The translations under genes were made by a program, and so were the position numbers. Under the pieces are notes generated by a model. It ran no database searches and was not told the origin of the DNA. It was given only the letters and a program-made list of their open reading frames with translations. DNA of 56,173 bases from Acetatifactor sp. (lineage in GTDB: Bacteria > Bacillota > Clostridia > Lachnospirales > Lachnospiraceae), in the NCBI GenBank assembly GCA_022511465.1, contig JAFLRM010000021.1, forward strand, positions 1 to 56,173. The letters are read 5' to 3'. Positions 45,751 through 55,264 of this stretch are shown one piece after another. The first letter of the stretch is position 1; each line of letters begins with the position of its first letter.

Positions 45751-46632
45751 CTACAGGTATCTCTCATACTCTTCCTTCGTCTCATTCAGATACACAGCAG
45801 CCAGAATGCTCGGGCCGGTATGGGCTCCAATGGCGCATCCAACCTGGGTCTCCAGCACATCCTTCACATGATAGCGCTCCTTGAGCTGAGTTTTCAAGTG
45901 ATCGATCGACTCCCTGTCCGTGCCATAGCAGACACCTATCACCTGTCTCTCCAGATTTTTGCCTTTCTCGCCCACCATGTCAATGATCCGCTTCAGGGCC
46001 TTTTTATGCCCCCGTACTTTCTCAACCGCTTTCAGTGAACCGTTCTCATCCACGATGATGATGGGCTTGATATCCAGCACGGAGCCTGCCAGAAAGGAGG
46101 TACGACTCAAGCGTCCTCCCTTGAACAGATAATCCAGTTCCTGAACGGTGAAGCTGTGCTCCATGTGCTCACAGAAGAAATGCGCTGCCTCGATGATCAT
46201 CTCTTTTGGCGCTCCGTTCTTCTGCATGGTCAAAAGCCGCTCTACCACCAGACCAAATCCGATGGAAGCGCATTTAGAATCTACAATGGTCATCTGAAAA
46301 TCGGGAAATTCTTCCTTTACTTCCTCCAGAGCAAGGTTTGCCGCCTGAAAGGTGCCTGCAATACCCGTGGAAAAACAAATGTATAAAACCTCGTCTCCTC
46401 GCTCCGCAAAAGGCCGGAAATGTTCCTCAAACATAAACTGGCTGATATGATAGGTCTTGATGTCTTTCCCCTCCGCCTGAATCACATAAAATTCCTCCGG
46501 GAAAATGGTCTCTCCGTCAAAATAATCTGTTCCCTCAACGGTTACCGGAGTGGGGATCACGTGAAGCCCATACTCCTTGATCACGCTCCCCGGGACATCG
46601 GAAGCAGAGTCCGTAATAATACAAAATGCCAT
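45751..46632 (-). CDS. DegV family protein (FakB-like fatty-acid binding)
   Basis: 293 residues. Family members bind a fatty acid and present it to FakA for phosphorylation. Family motifs include IITDSASDVP near the N-terminus, ISQFMFEEHFRPF, CFSTGIAGTFQAA and IVDSKCASIG. The GGRLSR motif (in YLFKGGRLSRT) is typical of DegV. It starts after GGAGG, between topB and the Hsp70 gene. A partner fakA lies at 4054, so the pair may act together. Confidence 0.92.
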   Translation of the reverse strand: MAFCIITDSASDVPGSVIKEYGLHVIPTPVTVEGTDYFDGETIFPEEFYVIQAEGKDIKTYHISQFMFEEHFRPFAERGDEVLYICFSTGIAGTFQAANLALEEVKEEFPDFQMTIVDSKCASIGFGLVVERLLTMQKNGAPKEMIIEAAHFFCEHMEHSFTVQELDYLFKGGRLSRTSFLAGSVLDIKPIIIVDENGSLKAVEKVRGHKKALKRIIDMVGEKGKNLERQVIGVCYGTDRESIDHLKTQLKERYHVKDVLETQVGCAIGAHTGPSILAAVYLNETKEEYERYL

Positions 46633-46655
46633 AGTGTGCAGCCTCCTTTATAACA

Positions 46656-48686
46656 TTATCTCTTATAATTGCCCTCTGCGGTGCGAAACATCGTGTATAG
46701 TGCACCCTGATTGTTCAGTTGCTTCACCATGTTGGTCCGTCTGGTCACAAAGTCATCCAACTTTTTCATGTACTCTTCGGAAGTGATATCGCCCGACGCC
46801 ACCATTGTGAGCCCTTTCTCCCAACTGGCTGTCAGTGTGGGATTGAGAAGCGGCTTTATCGAACTGTCCACCACATCGTATATCATCTCCCCCATCAGAG
46901 TGGGAGTCAAGACTTGGGTCTTTTTGTTCAGGCTTAAATACTCAATATTTACCAGCTTTTTTAAAATCTCCGCACGCGTGGCGCTGGTGCCAATACCGCT
47001 TCCCTTGATCTGTGCCCGAAGCTCCTCATCCTCAATAAACTGACCGGCGTTCTCCATGGTCAGGATGATGCTGCCCGATGTGTAGCGTTTGGGTGGCGAG
47101 GTCTCTCCTTCCTTGATCTCGTAGGAGTCCAAAGTCACAGGGTCTCCTTTTTTGAGTGCCGTAAGGAGCTTTACAAACTCGGGATCACACTTTGCTTCCG
47201 CCTCCTCAGGATCCTTTTCCTCTTTCCCATCTTCTTTATTTTCTTCCTTTTTCTTCTCCCCCTGCTTTGCGGTAAAAGCTGCCACCTTGAGATACCCTTC
47301 CTCCGCCAATACTTTGAAATTGGCAAAGAACTGCTCCTCCTTCACCTTTACACAGAGGGCAAATTTCTGATAGACAGCCGCCGGATAGAAAATACTCAGA
47401 AACCTCCTGACGATCAGCTCATACACCTTTGCCTGAGTCGGCGAGATGGAATTTAAATTGCCAAGTCCCTGCCCTGTGGGGATGATGGCATAGTGATCCG
47501 TGATCTGCTTGTCATTCACGTAGCGGGTCTTAGCCAGATTCTTGTAGGAACCGCCGTTTAAGATCTCCGTCGCAAACGCTCCCACCGTCCCGTAATTTTT
47601 CAATCCCCCAATATTTTTGTGAATCTCCTTGGCCACTGCCGTGGACAGAACTCTTGCATCTGTTCTGGGATAAGTCACCATCTTTTTCTCATACAGCTCC
47701 TGAACAATGGTAAGGGTCTGGTCGGGACTGATCTTAAAATATTTGGAGCAGTCATTTTGCAGCTCCGCCAGATTATACAAAAGAGGCGGATTCTTATTTT
47801 CCTTCTTCCGCTCAATACTCTCCACCAAGAGATCCCCCACCGGTTCCTCCGAGAGATGGAGGGTCAGCTGTTTTGCGCTTTCCTCCTCCTTGAAGCCGTT
47901 CTCCTTATACAGAAGCGAGGATGCGTAATAAGGTGATCCTTCCACCGCCTTCCACTCCCCGGCAAAACTCTTCTCCTGAAGCTTAAAATTTCCGATCACC
48001 CGATAAAAAGGAGTCTTTACAAAAGAACGGATCTCGCGCTCCCTGTTCACGACCATTCCCAGCACGCAGGTCATAACACGGCCCACGGAGATCACCGCCC
48101 GATCCCGCTTTAAATAGTCTTTCACCGTCCGTCCATACTTTAGCGTGAGTACTCTGGAGAAATTGATTCCCATCAGGTAATCTTCCTTGGCCCGCAGATA
48201 GGCTGCATCGCTCAGATGATCATACTCGGACAGATCTTTCGCCTCCTTGATCCCGCGTAAGATCTCTTCCTCTGTCTGGGAATCGATCCAGACCCTCTTG
48301 CGCAACTTTCCCTTCACACCCGACATCTGTTCCACCAGACGGTAGATATATTCTCCCTCCCGCCCGGAGTCGGTGCACACGTAGATAGTATCCACATCCT
48401 CACGGTTTAAGAGACTGCTGACCGTTAAAAACTGCTTCTTCGCACTCTCTATGACCTCGTATTTAAACACGTCGGGGATAAAGGGAATCGTGTCAAAACT
48501 CCACCTTCTATATTTCTCATCGTAAACCTCCGGGTAACTCATGGTCACCAGATGCCCCACACACCATGTAATAATGGCAGTATCCGCCTCCATATAACCG
48601 TCCTTCGATCTCATATTCAGTTTCAGTGCGCTTGCAAACTCTCTCGCCACACTGGGTTTCTCTGCGATAAATAAATCCTTGCCCAC
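46656..48686 (-). CDS. topB: DNA topoisomerase III
   Basis: Type IA topoisomerase that decatenates and relaxes single-strand-containing DNA, 676 residues. The start is GTG at 48686, nine nt after AAGGA. The TOPRIM domain is marked by FIAEKPSVA and DSGREGEYIY, and the catalytic Tyr is in KMVTYPRTDARVLS. A Glu/Lys-rich insert (about residues 475-495) interrupts the body. The C-terminal zinc fingers of TopA are absent. It could be chromosomal housekeeping; plasmid or mobile-element copies of topB exist, but no mobile gene is near. Confidence 0.94.
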   Translation of the reverse strand: MGKDLFIAEKPSVAREFASALKLNMRSKDGYMEADTAIITWCVGHLVTMSYPEVYDEKYRRWSFDTIPFIPDVFKYEVIESAKKQFLTVSSLLNREDVDTIYVCTDSGREGEYIYRLVEQMSGVKGKLRKRVWIDSQTEEEILRGIKEAKDLSEYDHLSDAAYLRAKEDYLMGINFSRVLTLKYGRTVKDYLKRDRAVISVGRVMTCVLGMVVNREREIRSFVKTPFYRVIGNFKLQEKSFAGEWKAVEGSPYYASSLLYKENGFKEEESAKQLTLHLSEEPVGDLLVESIERKKENKNPPLLYNLAELQNDCSKYFKISPDQTLTIVQELYEKKMVTYPRTDARVLSTAVAKEIHKNIGGLKNYGTVGAFATEILNGGSYKNLAKTRYVNDKQITDHYAIIPTGQGLGNLNSISPTQAKVYELIVRRFLSIFYPAAVYQKFALCVKVKEEQFFANFKVLAEEGYLKVAAFTAKQGEKKKEENKEDGKEEKDPEEAEAKCDPEFVKLLTALKKGDPVTLDSYEIKEGETSPPKRYTSGSIILTMENAGQFIEDEELRAQIKGSGIGTSATRAEILKKLVNIEYLSLNKKTQVLTPTLMGEMIYDVVDSSIKPLLNPTLTASWEKGLTMVASGDITSEEYMKKLDDFVTRRTNMVKQLNNQGALYTMFRTAEGNYKR

Positions 48687-48698
48687 AAAATGCCATCC

Positions 48699-50015
48699 TT
48701 ATTTATTAAATTCCTCTGTTATACTCTTGAGCTCCACATTTCCTTTCGCAGCTTTCCTGCGCAGCTCATTCGCAAAACCGGTCTCACTGAACAGACAGGC
48801 CCTATCCACTTGTACTCCGGCCTTTTTGGCGTAGGAAATAAGCTTCTTGTAATCCCCGTCGTCAAGGATCCGGTCGTAGACGCACAGCGCCGCCAGCCTC
48901 CGGTTCTCGCCGTCCACCGCCACAATATCCAAATGTGCGCCTTTTCCCACCCACTCTGTGGCAGAGACACCATCCGGCAACTCTTCTTCACAGACTTGCC
49001 TGCAGATCTGCCCATAGGCGGTATCAATATAGGAAGGAAGTTCTCCCGCCACTCTTTTCGCATAAAAATCTTCCGGTGACAGCTCCTCCAAGAGACTCAG
49101 ATTGGGAAACAGAAAACGGAAATAAAACCGCACATAGGGGGTTTTTATACGATAGATTCCGGCGTACACTTTCTCCACCAGATCCAACTCCATAAGATTT
49201 TTCAGATAGACACTGATCTTGGCTCTGGAAAAACCTGTGTGCAGATAGATATCGTTTAGTTTGGCACTTCCTCCGGCAATCGCACCTAATATGGTACTGT
49301 AAACTGCCGGCTCCCTGAGTTCCTCCGTCAGATAGACTCTCATCTCCCCGTACAGGCGGCTCTCCCTGGACAGAATATGACGGATCAGATTCTCCTCGGC
49401 GGACAGCGTCTCATCAAAGCTCTTCCACAGACCGGGGATCCCTCCCAACACGGCGTAGTTTTGGATGGCATCCCTCGCGGAAAAACCCGGAAAGATCATT
49501 CTCATCTCCCCAAAAGGAAGCTCTCGCACTTTCAAAAAACCATTGATATAGGCGGCATTTCCACCGATGCGGCTGACCAGATGATTCTCCACCCATCCGG
49601 ATGCAGAGCTTACCAGCACGATCATCACAGGTCTGCTCAAACGTCTATAGTTCAAGAAATTAACCAGCTCCCCGAAAAACTCCCGCTCCCCTTTGACCAG
49701 ATACTGAAATTCATCCAGGATCAAAAGCTGTTTCTCCGTTTTCTCCGGCAGTACCGCCGCGAGAAGATCACTGTATTCCGGATATTCCGAAACGGGCAGA
49801 CCGCTCTCTCTGAGCTCTCTCGCCCACTGAAAACACTGCTCCCTGCCGGAGCATGCTCTGGCAGCATAATATATACTTTTCCGACCTTCTGCAAACTCCC
49901 GGAGTAGTCTGGTCTTACCCACACCTTTTGCGCCGTAGACCACAAGGATCTGACTACCTTCACTCTCGTAGTGCCGTTCAAGAAGCTGAAGTTCCTCTCC
50001 TCGTCCAATAAACAT
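48699..50015 (-). CDS. AAA ATPase with DUF234-like C-terminus
   Basis: 438 residues of the archaeal-type ATPase_2 group. Walker A is GAKGVGKTRLL, Walker B LLILDEFQYL, with a sensor-like VSSASGWV. After the ATPase (1-230) come a winged-helix part (about 250-310) and a C-terminal DUF234-like domain (about 320-438) that resembles a nuclease fold (DIVAVDGENRRLAALCVYD). Such proteins are common in archaea and anaerobes and of unknown role. GAGGTACCT precedes the ATG. It lies between topB and the EAL gene on the same strand with 12 nt to topB. Confidence 0.85.
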   Translation of the reverse strand: MFIGRGEELQLLERHYESEGSQILVVYGAKGVGKTRLLREFAEGRKSIYYAARACSGREQCFQWARELRESGLPVSEYPEYSDLLAAVLPEKTEKQLLILDEFQYLVKGEREFFGELVNFLNYRRLSRPVMIVLVSSASGWVENHLVSRIGGNAAYINGFLKVRELPFGEMRMIFPGFSARDAIQNYAVLGGIPGLWKSFDETLSAEENLIRHILSRESRLYGEMRVYLTEELREPAVYSTILGAIAGGSAKLNDIYLHTGFSRAKISVYLKNLMELDLVEKVYAGIYRIKTPYVRFYFRFLFPNLSLLEELSPEDFYAKRVAGELPSYIDTAYGQICRQVCEEELPDGVSATEWVGKGAHLDIVAVDGENRRLAALCVYDRILDDGDYKKLISYAKKAGVQVDRACLFSETGFANELRRKAAKGNVELKSITEEFNK

Positions 50016-50026
50016 AGGTACCTCTT

Positions 50027-51745
50027 TTATAGTCTTTTTAACAGATTCTCAATCTCCTCCGGAGATTGGGGTTTCCCCAGCAGATAACCCTGTATCACGT
50101 CACAGCCGACCTGCTGCAGATAGTCAAGTTGCTCCTCATGCTCCACACCCTCCGCAATGGACTCAAAACCAAGGGTTTTCACCATATTGATAATAGACTC
50201 TGTAATGATTCTGGTGGCGGAATCCGTGAGCACGGTATCAATAAAGGATTTATCAATCTTTAATGTGTCAATGGGCAGCTTTTTCAAATAGGACAGAGAG
50301 GAAAAACCCGTTCCAAAGTCGTCCAGAGAGATGCGAATGCCACAATCCCGAAGCTGTCTTAACTTGGCAGAAACCCCCTCAAAATCGTCGATCAGAATGC
50401 TCTCCGTGATCTCCAGCTCAATCTGGGTGGGATGCACGTGATATTTCTCTAAAAGACTGAGAAGAAAGGACACAAAATTATCCTTGCCGTACTGCAGCGC
50501 TGAGATATTGATGGACATGACAAAGTGTACGCCATACTGTTCACTCCACTGGGCATACTGCTTGATGCTCTGCTCTACCACCCAGTTACCAATGGGAATA
50601 ATAGCACCGTTTTTCTCCGCAATAGGGATGAAAGTCGCCGGGCTGATCATATGGTCGTCTCCATCCTTCCAGCGGACAAGCGCCTCCATACCGCGAAGCT
50701 TTCTAGTGCCTGTAAAGTACTGGGGCTGGAAGTACATAATAAAATTATTTTGGAACACCGCTTCCCTCAGCTTGTTCTCAATCTCCACAGTGTGAATAAA
50801 CTCGTTCAATATAGGAGTGTCAAAATATTGGATAGTGTCTTTTCCAAGGCCCTTACCTTTGAACATAACAATCTCCGCACAGTTGATCAGTTCCAGAGCG
50901 GAGGTTGATGCCTCCGGATACTCTGCAACGCCCACGCTCACCGTGATCGGGACCGACTGTCCGCTGCTTAACACAAAGGGTTCTTGTGTGCGCTTGTGAA
51001 TCTGCTTGTGGATATGCTCCACACTGCGGCTTCCCACCGGATCATAGATCGCCATACAATACACGTCGCTGCTCATATGGCAGACGATCACCTGATCACC
51101 CTCAAAACTTTTTAAGAAGCTCCCAAACTGCTGTACCAGTTCGTCCCCCACCACCATTCCGAGACCATCATTCACCTTCTTGAAATCATCAATATCGATG
51201 AGCATCACGCTGACAATATTCTTAGCCTCCTCCGCCTTGCGGAGAAGATCACCCAGAAGCCGCACAAAATAATTGCGGTTGTACAGGCCGGTCATCCCAT
51301 CGTAATAGGCCATATACGCCAGCTCATCGCTCTGGGTCTTCAGCTTGGAAATATTTTCGACGCAGACCACTTTGTCCGTGGGACGATGATCCTCATCATA
51401 GATAACATTCACCAAAAAGCGCATCCATCTTCTTCTGTCTTTCATCATACACTCTACGGTAGCACTGGTCTTCTTTGTCTTTTCCACAAACAGAGCGTCC
51501 CTTAATGGCATGATGTAGGTCTCCTCCACCGCGTCAAACAATAGGGGAATATCCTTGACCTCTGTCACCTCAAAATCAAAAAAGTCATCCCATTTACCCA
51601 ATGTCGCGATTTCATCCCGGTCAAAAGCATAATACAGGAACGCATTATCGACCGAGTCACAGATCAGTCGATACATGCGCTCCTTTGCATTTAATTTCTG
51701 GTTCATCGCTTTCAACAAGTCTAATTGATAGCACAGCTCACTCAT
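50027..51745 (-). CDS. EAL-domain cyclic-di-GMP phosphodiesterase with degenerate GGDEF
   Basis: 572 residues from ATG at 51745 (GGGAG upstream). Order: sensory region (about 10-140, PAS-like), GGDEF-type domain (about 150-315), EAL domain (about 325-572). In the GGDEF domain the normal signature is replaced by HMSSDVYCM, so cyclase activity is unlikely, although the MLIDIDDFKKVNDG part remains. The EAL domain looks intact: EALVRW, ELEITES, DDFGTGFSSLSYLK, KIDKSFI, AEGVE and QGYLLGKP. It should hydrolyse cyclic-di-GMP, perhaps under control of GTP binding by the degenerate domain. No signal peptide or membrane helix. Confidence 0.93.
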   Translation of the reverse strand: MSELCYQLDLLKAMNQKLNAKERMYRLICDSVDNAFLYYAFDRDEIATLGKWDDFFDFEVTEVKDIPLLFDAVEETYIMPLRDALFVEKTKKTSATVECMMKDRRRWMRFLVNVIYDEDHRPTDKVVCVENISKLKTQSDELAYMAYYDGMTGLYNRNYFVRLLGDLLRKAEEAKNIVSVMLIDIDDFKKVNDGLGMVVGDELVQQFGSFLKSFEGDQVIVCHMSSDVYCMAIYDPVGSRSVEHIHKQIHKRTQEPFVLSSGQSVPITVSVGVAEYPEASTSALELINCAEIVMFKGKGLGKDTIQYFDTPILNEFIHTVEIENKLREAVFQNNFIMYFQPQYFTGTRKLRGMEALVRWKDGDDHMISPATFIPIAEKNGAIIPIGNWVVEQSIKQYAQWSEQYGVHFVMSINISALQYGKDNFVSFLLSLLEKYHVHPTQIELEITESILIDDFEGVSAKLRQLRDCGIRISLDDFGTGFSSLSYLKKLPIDTLKIDKSFIDTVLTDSATRIITESIINMVKTLGFESIAEGVEHEEQLDYLQQVGCDVIQGYLLGKPQSPEEIENLLKRL

Positions 51746-51764
51746 AATAAAATAATCTCCCAAT

Positions 51765-51792
51765 ACATTATCTGTCTGCTATCTTATGTCAA
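51765..51792 (-). promoter_or_regulatory. Possible promoter of the EAL gene
   Basis: Perfect TTGACA (51787-51792), 16 nt, TAATGT (51765-51770) in the 50-nt gap after asd. The -10 is weak. Confidence 0.35.
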
Positions 51793-51796
51793 TCTT

Positions 51797-52882
51797 TTAT
51801 TTCTTGGTGATGTAGCCCGCAGCCTTCAAAAGCTCTGCACAGAGCACGGCACCCCCTGCCGCACCTCTCACCGTGTTGTGGGACAATCCCACAAACTTAT
51901 AATCAAAGAGTGTATCCTCCCTCAGACGTCCCACGCTGATGCCCATGCCATTCTCAAAGTCCACATCCAGAGCAACCTGAGGTCTGTTGTCCTCCTCCAG
52001 ATACTGGATAAACTGCTTCGGTGCGCTGGGAAGTCCAAGTCGCTGAGGCTCCCCGCTGTAGGAGCGAAGTTTCTCGATCAATTGCTCTTTGGCAGGCTTA
52101 TTCTTAAAGTTGACAAACACTGCTGCGGTGTGACCGTTCAGCACCGGTACACGGATACACTGACAGGTGATCAGGGGCGCTGTTGCAGGAACAATAACTC
52201 CGTCCTGAATGGTACCCCAGATGCGCAGAGGCTCCTTCTCGCTCTTTTCCTCCTCGCCGCCGATGTAGGGAATAATATTTCCCACCATCTCCGGCCAGTC
52301 CTTAAAGGTCTTCCCGGCTCCGGAGATTGCCTGATAGGTGGTAGCCACAACCTGTGTCGGCTCAAACTCTTTCCACGCGTTTAATACGGGCGCATAACTC
52401 TGAATGGAACAGTTGGGCTTTACCGCAACAAAACCTCTGGAAGTGCCGAGACGCTTCCTCTGGAACGCGATCACATTCATGTGCTCCGGATTGATCTCAG
52501 GCACCATCATGGGCACATCGGGGGTCCATCTGTGAGCACTGTTGTTGGACACCACAGGTGTCTCCGCCTTAGCGTAATCCTCCTCAATCTTCTTGATCTC
52601 CTCCTTGGTCATGTCCACCGCGCTGAACACAAAATCCACCTGACCGACAACCTGCTCCACCTCGTTCACGTTCATCACCACAAGCTTCTTCACGGCTTCC
52701 GGCATGGGCGTGTCCATCTTCCAGCGATCGCCCACGGCCTCCTCGTATGTCTTGCCTGCGGAACGGGGACTCGCTGCGATGGTGGTCACCTCAAACCAAG
52801 GGTGATCCTCCAAAAGTGCGATGAATCTCTGCCCTACCATACCTGTTCCGCCCAAAATACCAACCTTTAACTTATCACTCAT
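51797..52882 (-). CDS. asd: Aspartate-semialdehyde dehydrogenase, archaeal type
   Basis: Reduces aspartyl phosphate, giving the branch point to lysine, threonine and methionine. 361 residues. The Rossmann start is VGILGGTGMVGQRF and the active Cys is Cys158 in VKPNCSIQSY. The archaeal-type traits, such as AHRWTPDVPMMVPEIN, are visible. GGAGAGG precedes the ATG. It follows argH by 47 nt. Confidence 0.95.
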   Translation of the reverse strand: MSDKLKVGILGGTGMVGQRFIALLEDHPWFEVTTIAASPRSAGKTYEEAVGDRWKMDTPMPEAVKKLVVMNVNEVEQVVGQVDFVFSAVDMTKEEIKKIEEDYAKAETPVVSNNSAHRWTPDVPMMVPEINPEHMNVIAFQRKRLGTSRGFVAVKPNCSIQSYAPVLNAWKEFEPTQVVATTYQAISGAGKTFKDWPEMVGNIIPYIGGEEEKSEKEPLRIWGTIQDGVIVPATAPLITCQCIRVPVLNGHTAAVFVNFKNKPAKEQLIEKLRSYSGEPQRLGLPSAPKQFIQYLEEDNRPQVALDVDFENGMGISVGRLREDTLFDYKFVGLSHNTVRGAAGGAVLCAELLKAAGYITKK

Positions 52883-52929
52883 AACATCCTCTCCTTCTGC
52901 CGCCTGTGCAGCTCTTTTCTTTTTTGTAT

Positions 52930-54333
52930 TTACTCCTCATGGTCTTCTGTCAGATCTTTCCCCGCCAGATAGGTTTTATGCTGCTCGATCACCTGCTTCA
53001 TGGCCTTTGATCCGGGTCCTCCGGTGGTAAGCCGCTTCTCCACACAAGTCTTCAAGGACACCGCATCGTAGATATCCGGACCAAATTTATCGCTGATTGC
53101 CTGAAGTTCTTCTAAACTTAGGCGCTCGATGGAGGTCTCTTTTTCAATACAATAGAGCACCAACTTCCCTATGATGCCGTGGGCATCCCGGAAAGGCACT
53201 CCTCTTCCCACCAGATAGTCTGCGGCATCCGTGGCGTTGGTAAAACCGTTCATGGCGCTTTTCTCCATGCGTTCCTTATGAAACCGCATGGTGCGGAGCA
53301 TTCCTGTGAACAGATTCAGGCAGTCCTGAACCGTGTCCATGGCATCAAAGGTCATCTCCTTGTCCTCCTGCATATCCTTATTATAGGCAAGAGGGATTCC
53401 TTTCATGGTAGTCAAAAGTGAGACCAGCGCCCCGTAGACACGTCCGGTCTTACCCCTCACAAGCTCTGCGATATCCGGATTCTTCTTCTGGGGCATAATG
53501 CTGCTTCCGGTGGAATAGGCGTCATCGATCTCCACAAACTGGTACTCGTTGGAATTCCAGATGATGATCTCCTCCGAAAAACGGCTTAAATGCATCATAA
53601 TAGTGGACAGCGCTGACAGAAACTCGATCAGATAATCTCTGTCCGCCACCGAGTCGATACTGTTTAACGTAGGCCCCTCAAAACCCAGCAGAGACGCGGT
53701 ATAGTTTCGATCCAGCGGGTAAGTGGTTCCGGCCAGTGCTCCCGCACCCAGCGGGCAATAATTCATGCGGTAGAAAATATCCTTCAATCTCCCTCTGTCC
53801 CGCTTGAACATCTCAAAGTACGCCCCGTAGTGATGAGCCAACGTGATGGGCTGTGCTTTCTGCAAATGGGTAAAGCCCGGCATATAGGTCTCCAGATTCT
53901 GCTCCATAGTGTCCAGAATAACCTTTAAAAGCTCTTTTAATAAAGTGTCAGTGACGATCACCTGCTCCCTGGTGTACAGGCGCATATCCAGCGCCACCTG
54001 ATCATTGCGGCTCCTGCCGGTGTGAAGTTTCTTGCCGGCCTCACCGATACGTTCGATTAAATTGGCCTCCACAAAACTGTGTACATCCTCGCAGGACAAG
54101 TCAACGACAAGCTTCCCATCTTCCACATCCCTCTCAATACCAGTCAGCCCCTTTACGATGGCATCCTTCTCCTCTATGGTGAGGATCCCCTGCTTGGCCA
54201 GCATAACCACATGGGCGATACTGCCCTCTATATCCTGATGAAGCAATCTTTTGTCAAAGCTTATGGACGCGTTGAAATCGTAGACCATCCGGTCCGTCTC
54301 CTTGGTGAAGCGTCCACCCCATAACTGTGCCAT
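52930..54333 (-). CDS. argH: Argininosuccinate lyase
   Basis: Last step of arginine synthesis, splitting argininosuccinate into arginine and fumarate. 467 residues, complete. The N-terminal AQLWGGRFTKETDRM and the signature GSSIMPQKKNPDIAEL are clear. GGAG precedes the ATG. Own promoter at 54381-54409. argG is not in the window, an unusual separation for a gene often paired with it. Likely cotranscribed with asd downstream. Confidence 0.97.
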   Translation of the reverse strand: MAQLWGGRFTKETDRMVYDFNASISFDKRLLHQDIEGSIAHVVMLAKQGILTIEEKDAIVKGLTGIERDVEDGKLVVDLSCEDVHSFVEANLIERIGEAGKKLHTGRSRNDQVALDMRLYTREQVIVTDTLLKELLKVILDTMEQNLETYMPGFTHLQKAQPITLAHHYGAYFEMFKRDRGRLKDIFYRMNYCPLGAGALAGTTYPLDRNYTASLLGFEGPTLNSIDSVADRDYLIEFLSALSTIMMHLSRFSEEIIIWNSNEYQFVEIDDAYSTGSSIMPQKKNPDIAELVRGKTGRVYGALVSLLTTMKGIPLAYNKDMQEDKEMTFDAMDTVQDCLNLFTGMLRTMRFHKERMEKSAMNGFTNATDAADYLVGRGVPFRDAHGIIGKLVLYCIEKETSIERLSLEELQAISDKFGPDIYDAVSLKTCVEKRLTTGGPGSKAMKQVIEQHKTYLAGKDLTEDHEE

Positions 54334-54380
54334 AACATGTCTCCTATTTCTTCATTCTTGAAACTTTAAAACTAGATTTG

Positions 54381-54409
54381 ATATTACCACAAAACAAGCC
54401 TGATTGCAA
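54381..54409 (-). promoter_or_regulatory. argH promoter
   Basis: TTGCAA (54404-54409), 17 nt, TAATAT (54381-54386), about 45 nt before the argH start. An ARG box was not recognised. Confidence 0.55.
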
Positions 54410-54493
54410 TATTGTGGCAAACACCTTTTTGCCGATTCTGACATACTATAAGTTAAATATTGCTTTTACGCGTAAAAGAGGTTGTGTTTTACT

Positions 54494-55264
54494 ATGCGGA
54501 ATCTACTGGAATTGAAAGATATCGGCTACTCCTACCACAGTCTCCACGGCGAGACAAAGGCCATTGAAAACATTTCCTTCGGCGTAGGCGTCGGTGAGTT
54601 TGTGGCTGTGGTAGGCCCCAGCGGATGCGGAAAATCAACTCTTCTCTCCATTATCGCAGGACTTCTCGCACCGGAGCAGGGCACGATCACGGTCAACAAT
54701 CCCGACGGCTCTCTCCGCTATCCCCGTGTCGGATATATGTTACAGCGCGACCATCTCTTTGAGTGGCGAAGCGTCTATAAAAATGTCGTTCTGGGGCTGG
54801 AAATTAACCATATGATGACCGAGGAGCGTCTGGAATATGTAAATCAGCTCCTCCGCGACTACGGTCTGGATGTCTTCCGGAACAAGCGCCCCAGCGAGCT
54901 GTCAGGCGGCATGAAGCAGCGTGCAGCACTCATCCGCACCCTGGCCTTAAACCCGGAACTGCTCCTTCTGGATGAGCCCTTCAGCGCTTTGGATTACCAG
55001 ACCAGACTCATGGTGTCCGCCGATATCTGCCATCTGATCCGAGCCACCGGCAAGACCATGATCATCATCACACACGATCTGGCTGAGGCCATCAGTTTGG
55101 CAGACCGGGTCATCGTTCTGTCCGGCAGACCTGCACGCATCAAGCGTGATCTGCCCATTCATCTGACGCTTAGCGGTGATGATTCGCTGGCCGCACGCAA
55201 CGCCCCGGAGTTCAACCAATACTTCAATACGCTTTGGGAGGCTTTGACCAGTGAAGATCAATAA
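54494..55264 (+). CDS. ABC transporter ATPase (nitrate/sulfonate/thiamine-precursor type)
   Basis: ATPase of 256 residues, ATG at 54494. Complete Walker A (GPSGCGKSTLLSIIAG), signature LSGGMKQRAALIRTLA and Walker B LLLLDEPFSALD. The GYSYHSLHGETKAIENISF start and the SDLAEAI-type H-loop (THDLAEAISLADR) fit the TauB/SsuB/ThiZ group. It overlaps or abuts the permease gene on the plus strand. The binding protein is not in the window, perhaps further right beyond the tRNA, or elsewhere. Substrate uncertain. Confidence 0.9.
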   Translation: MRNLLELKDIGYSYHSLHGETKAIENISFGVGVGEFVAVVGPSGCGKSTLLSIIAGLLAPEQGTITVNNPDGSLRYPRVGYMLQRDHLFEWRSVYKNVVLGLEINHMMTEERLEYVNQLLRDYGLDVFRNKRPSELSGGMKQRAALIRTLALNPELLLLDEPFSALDYQTRLMVSADICHLIRATGKTMIIITHDLAEAISLADRVIVLSGRPARIKRDLPIHLTLSGDDSLAARNAPEFNQYFNTLWEALTSEDQ

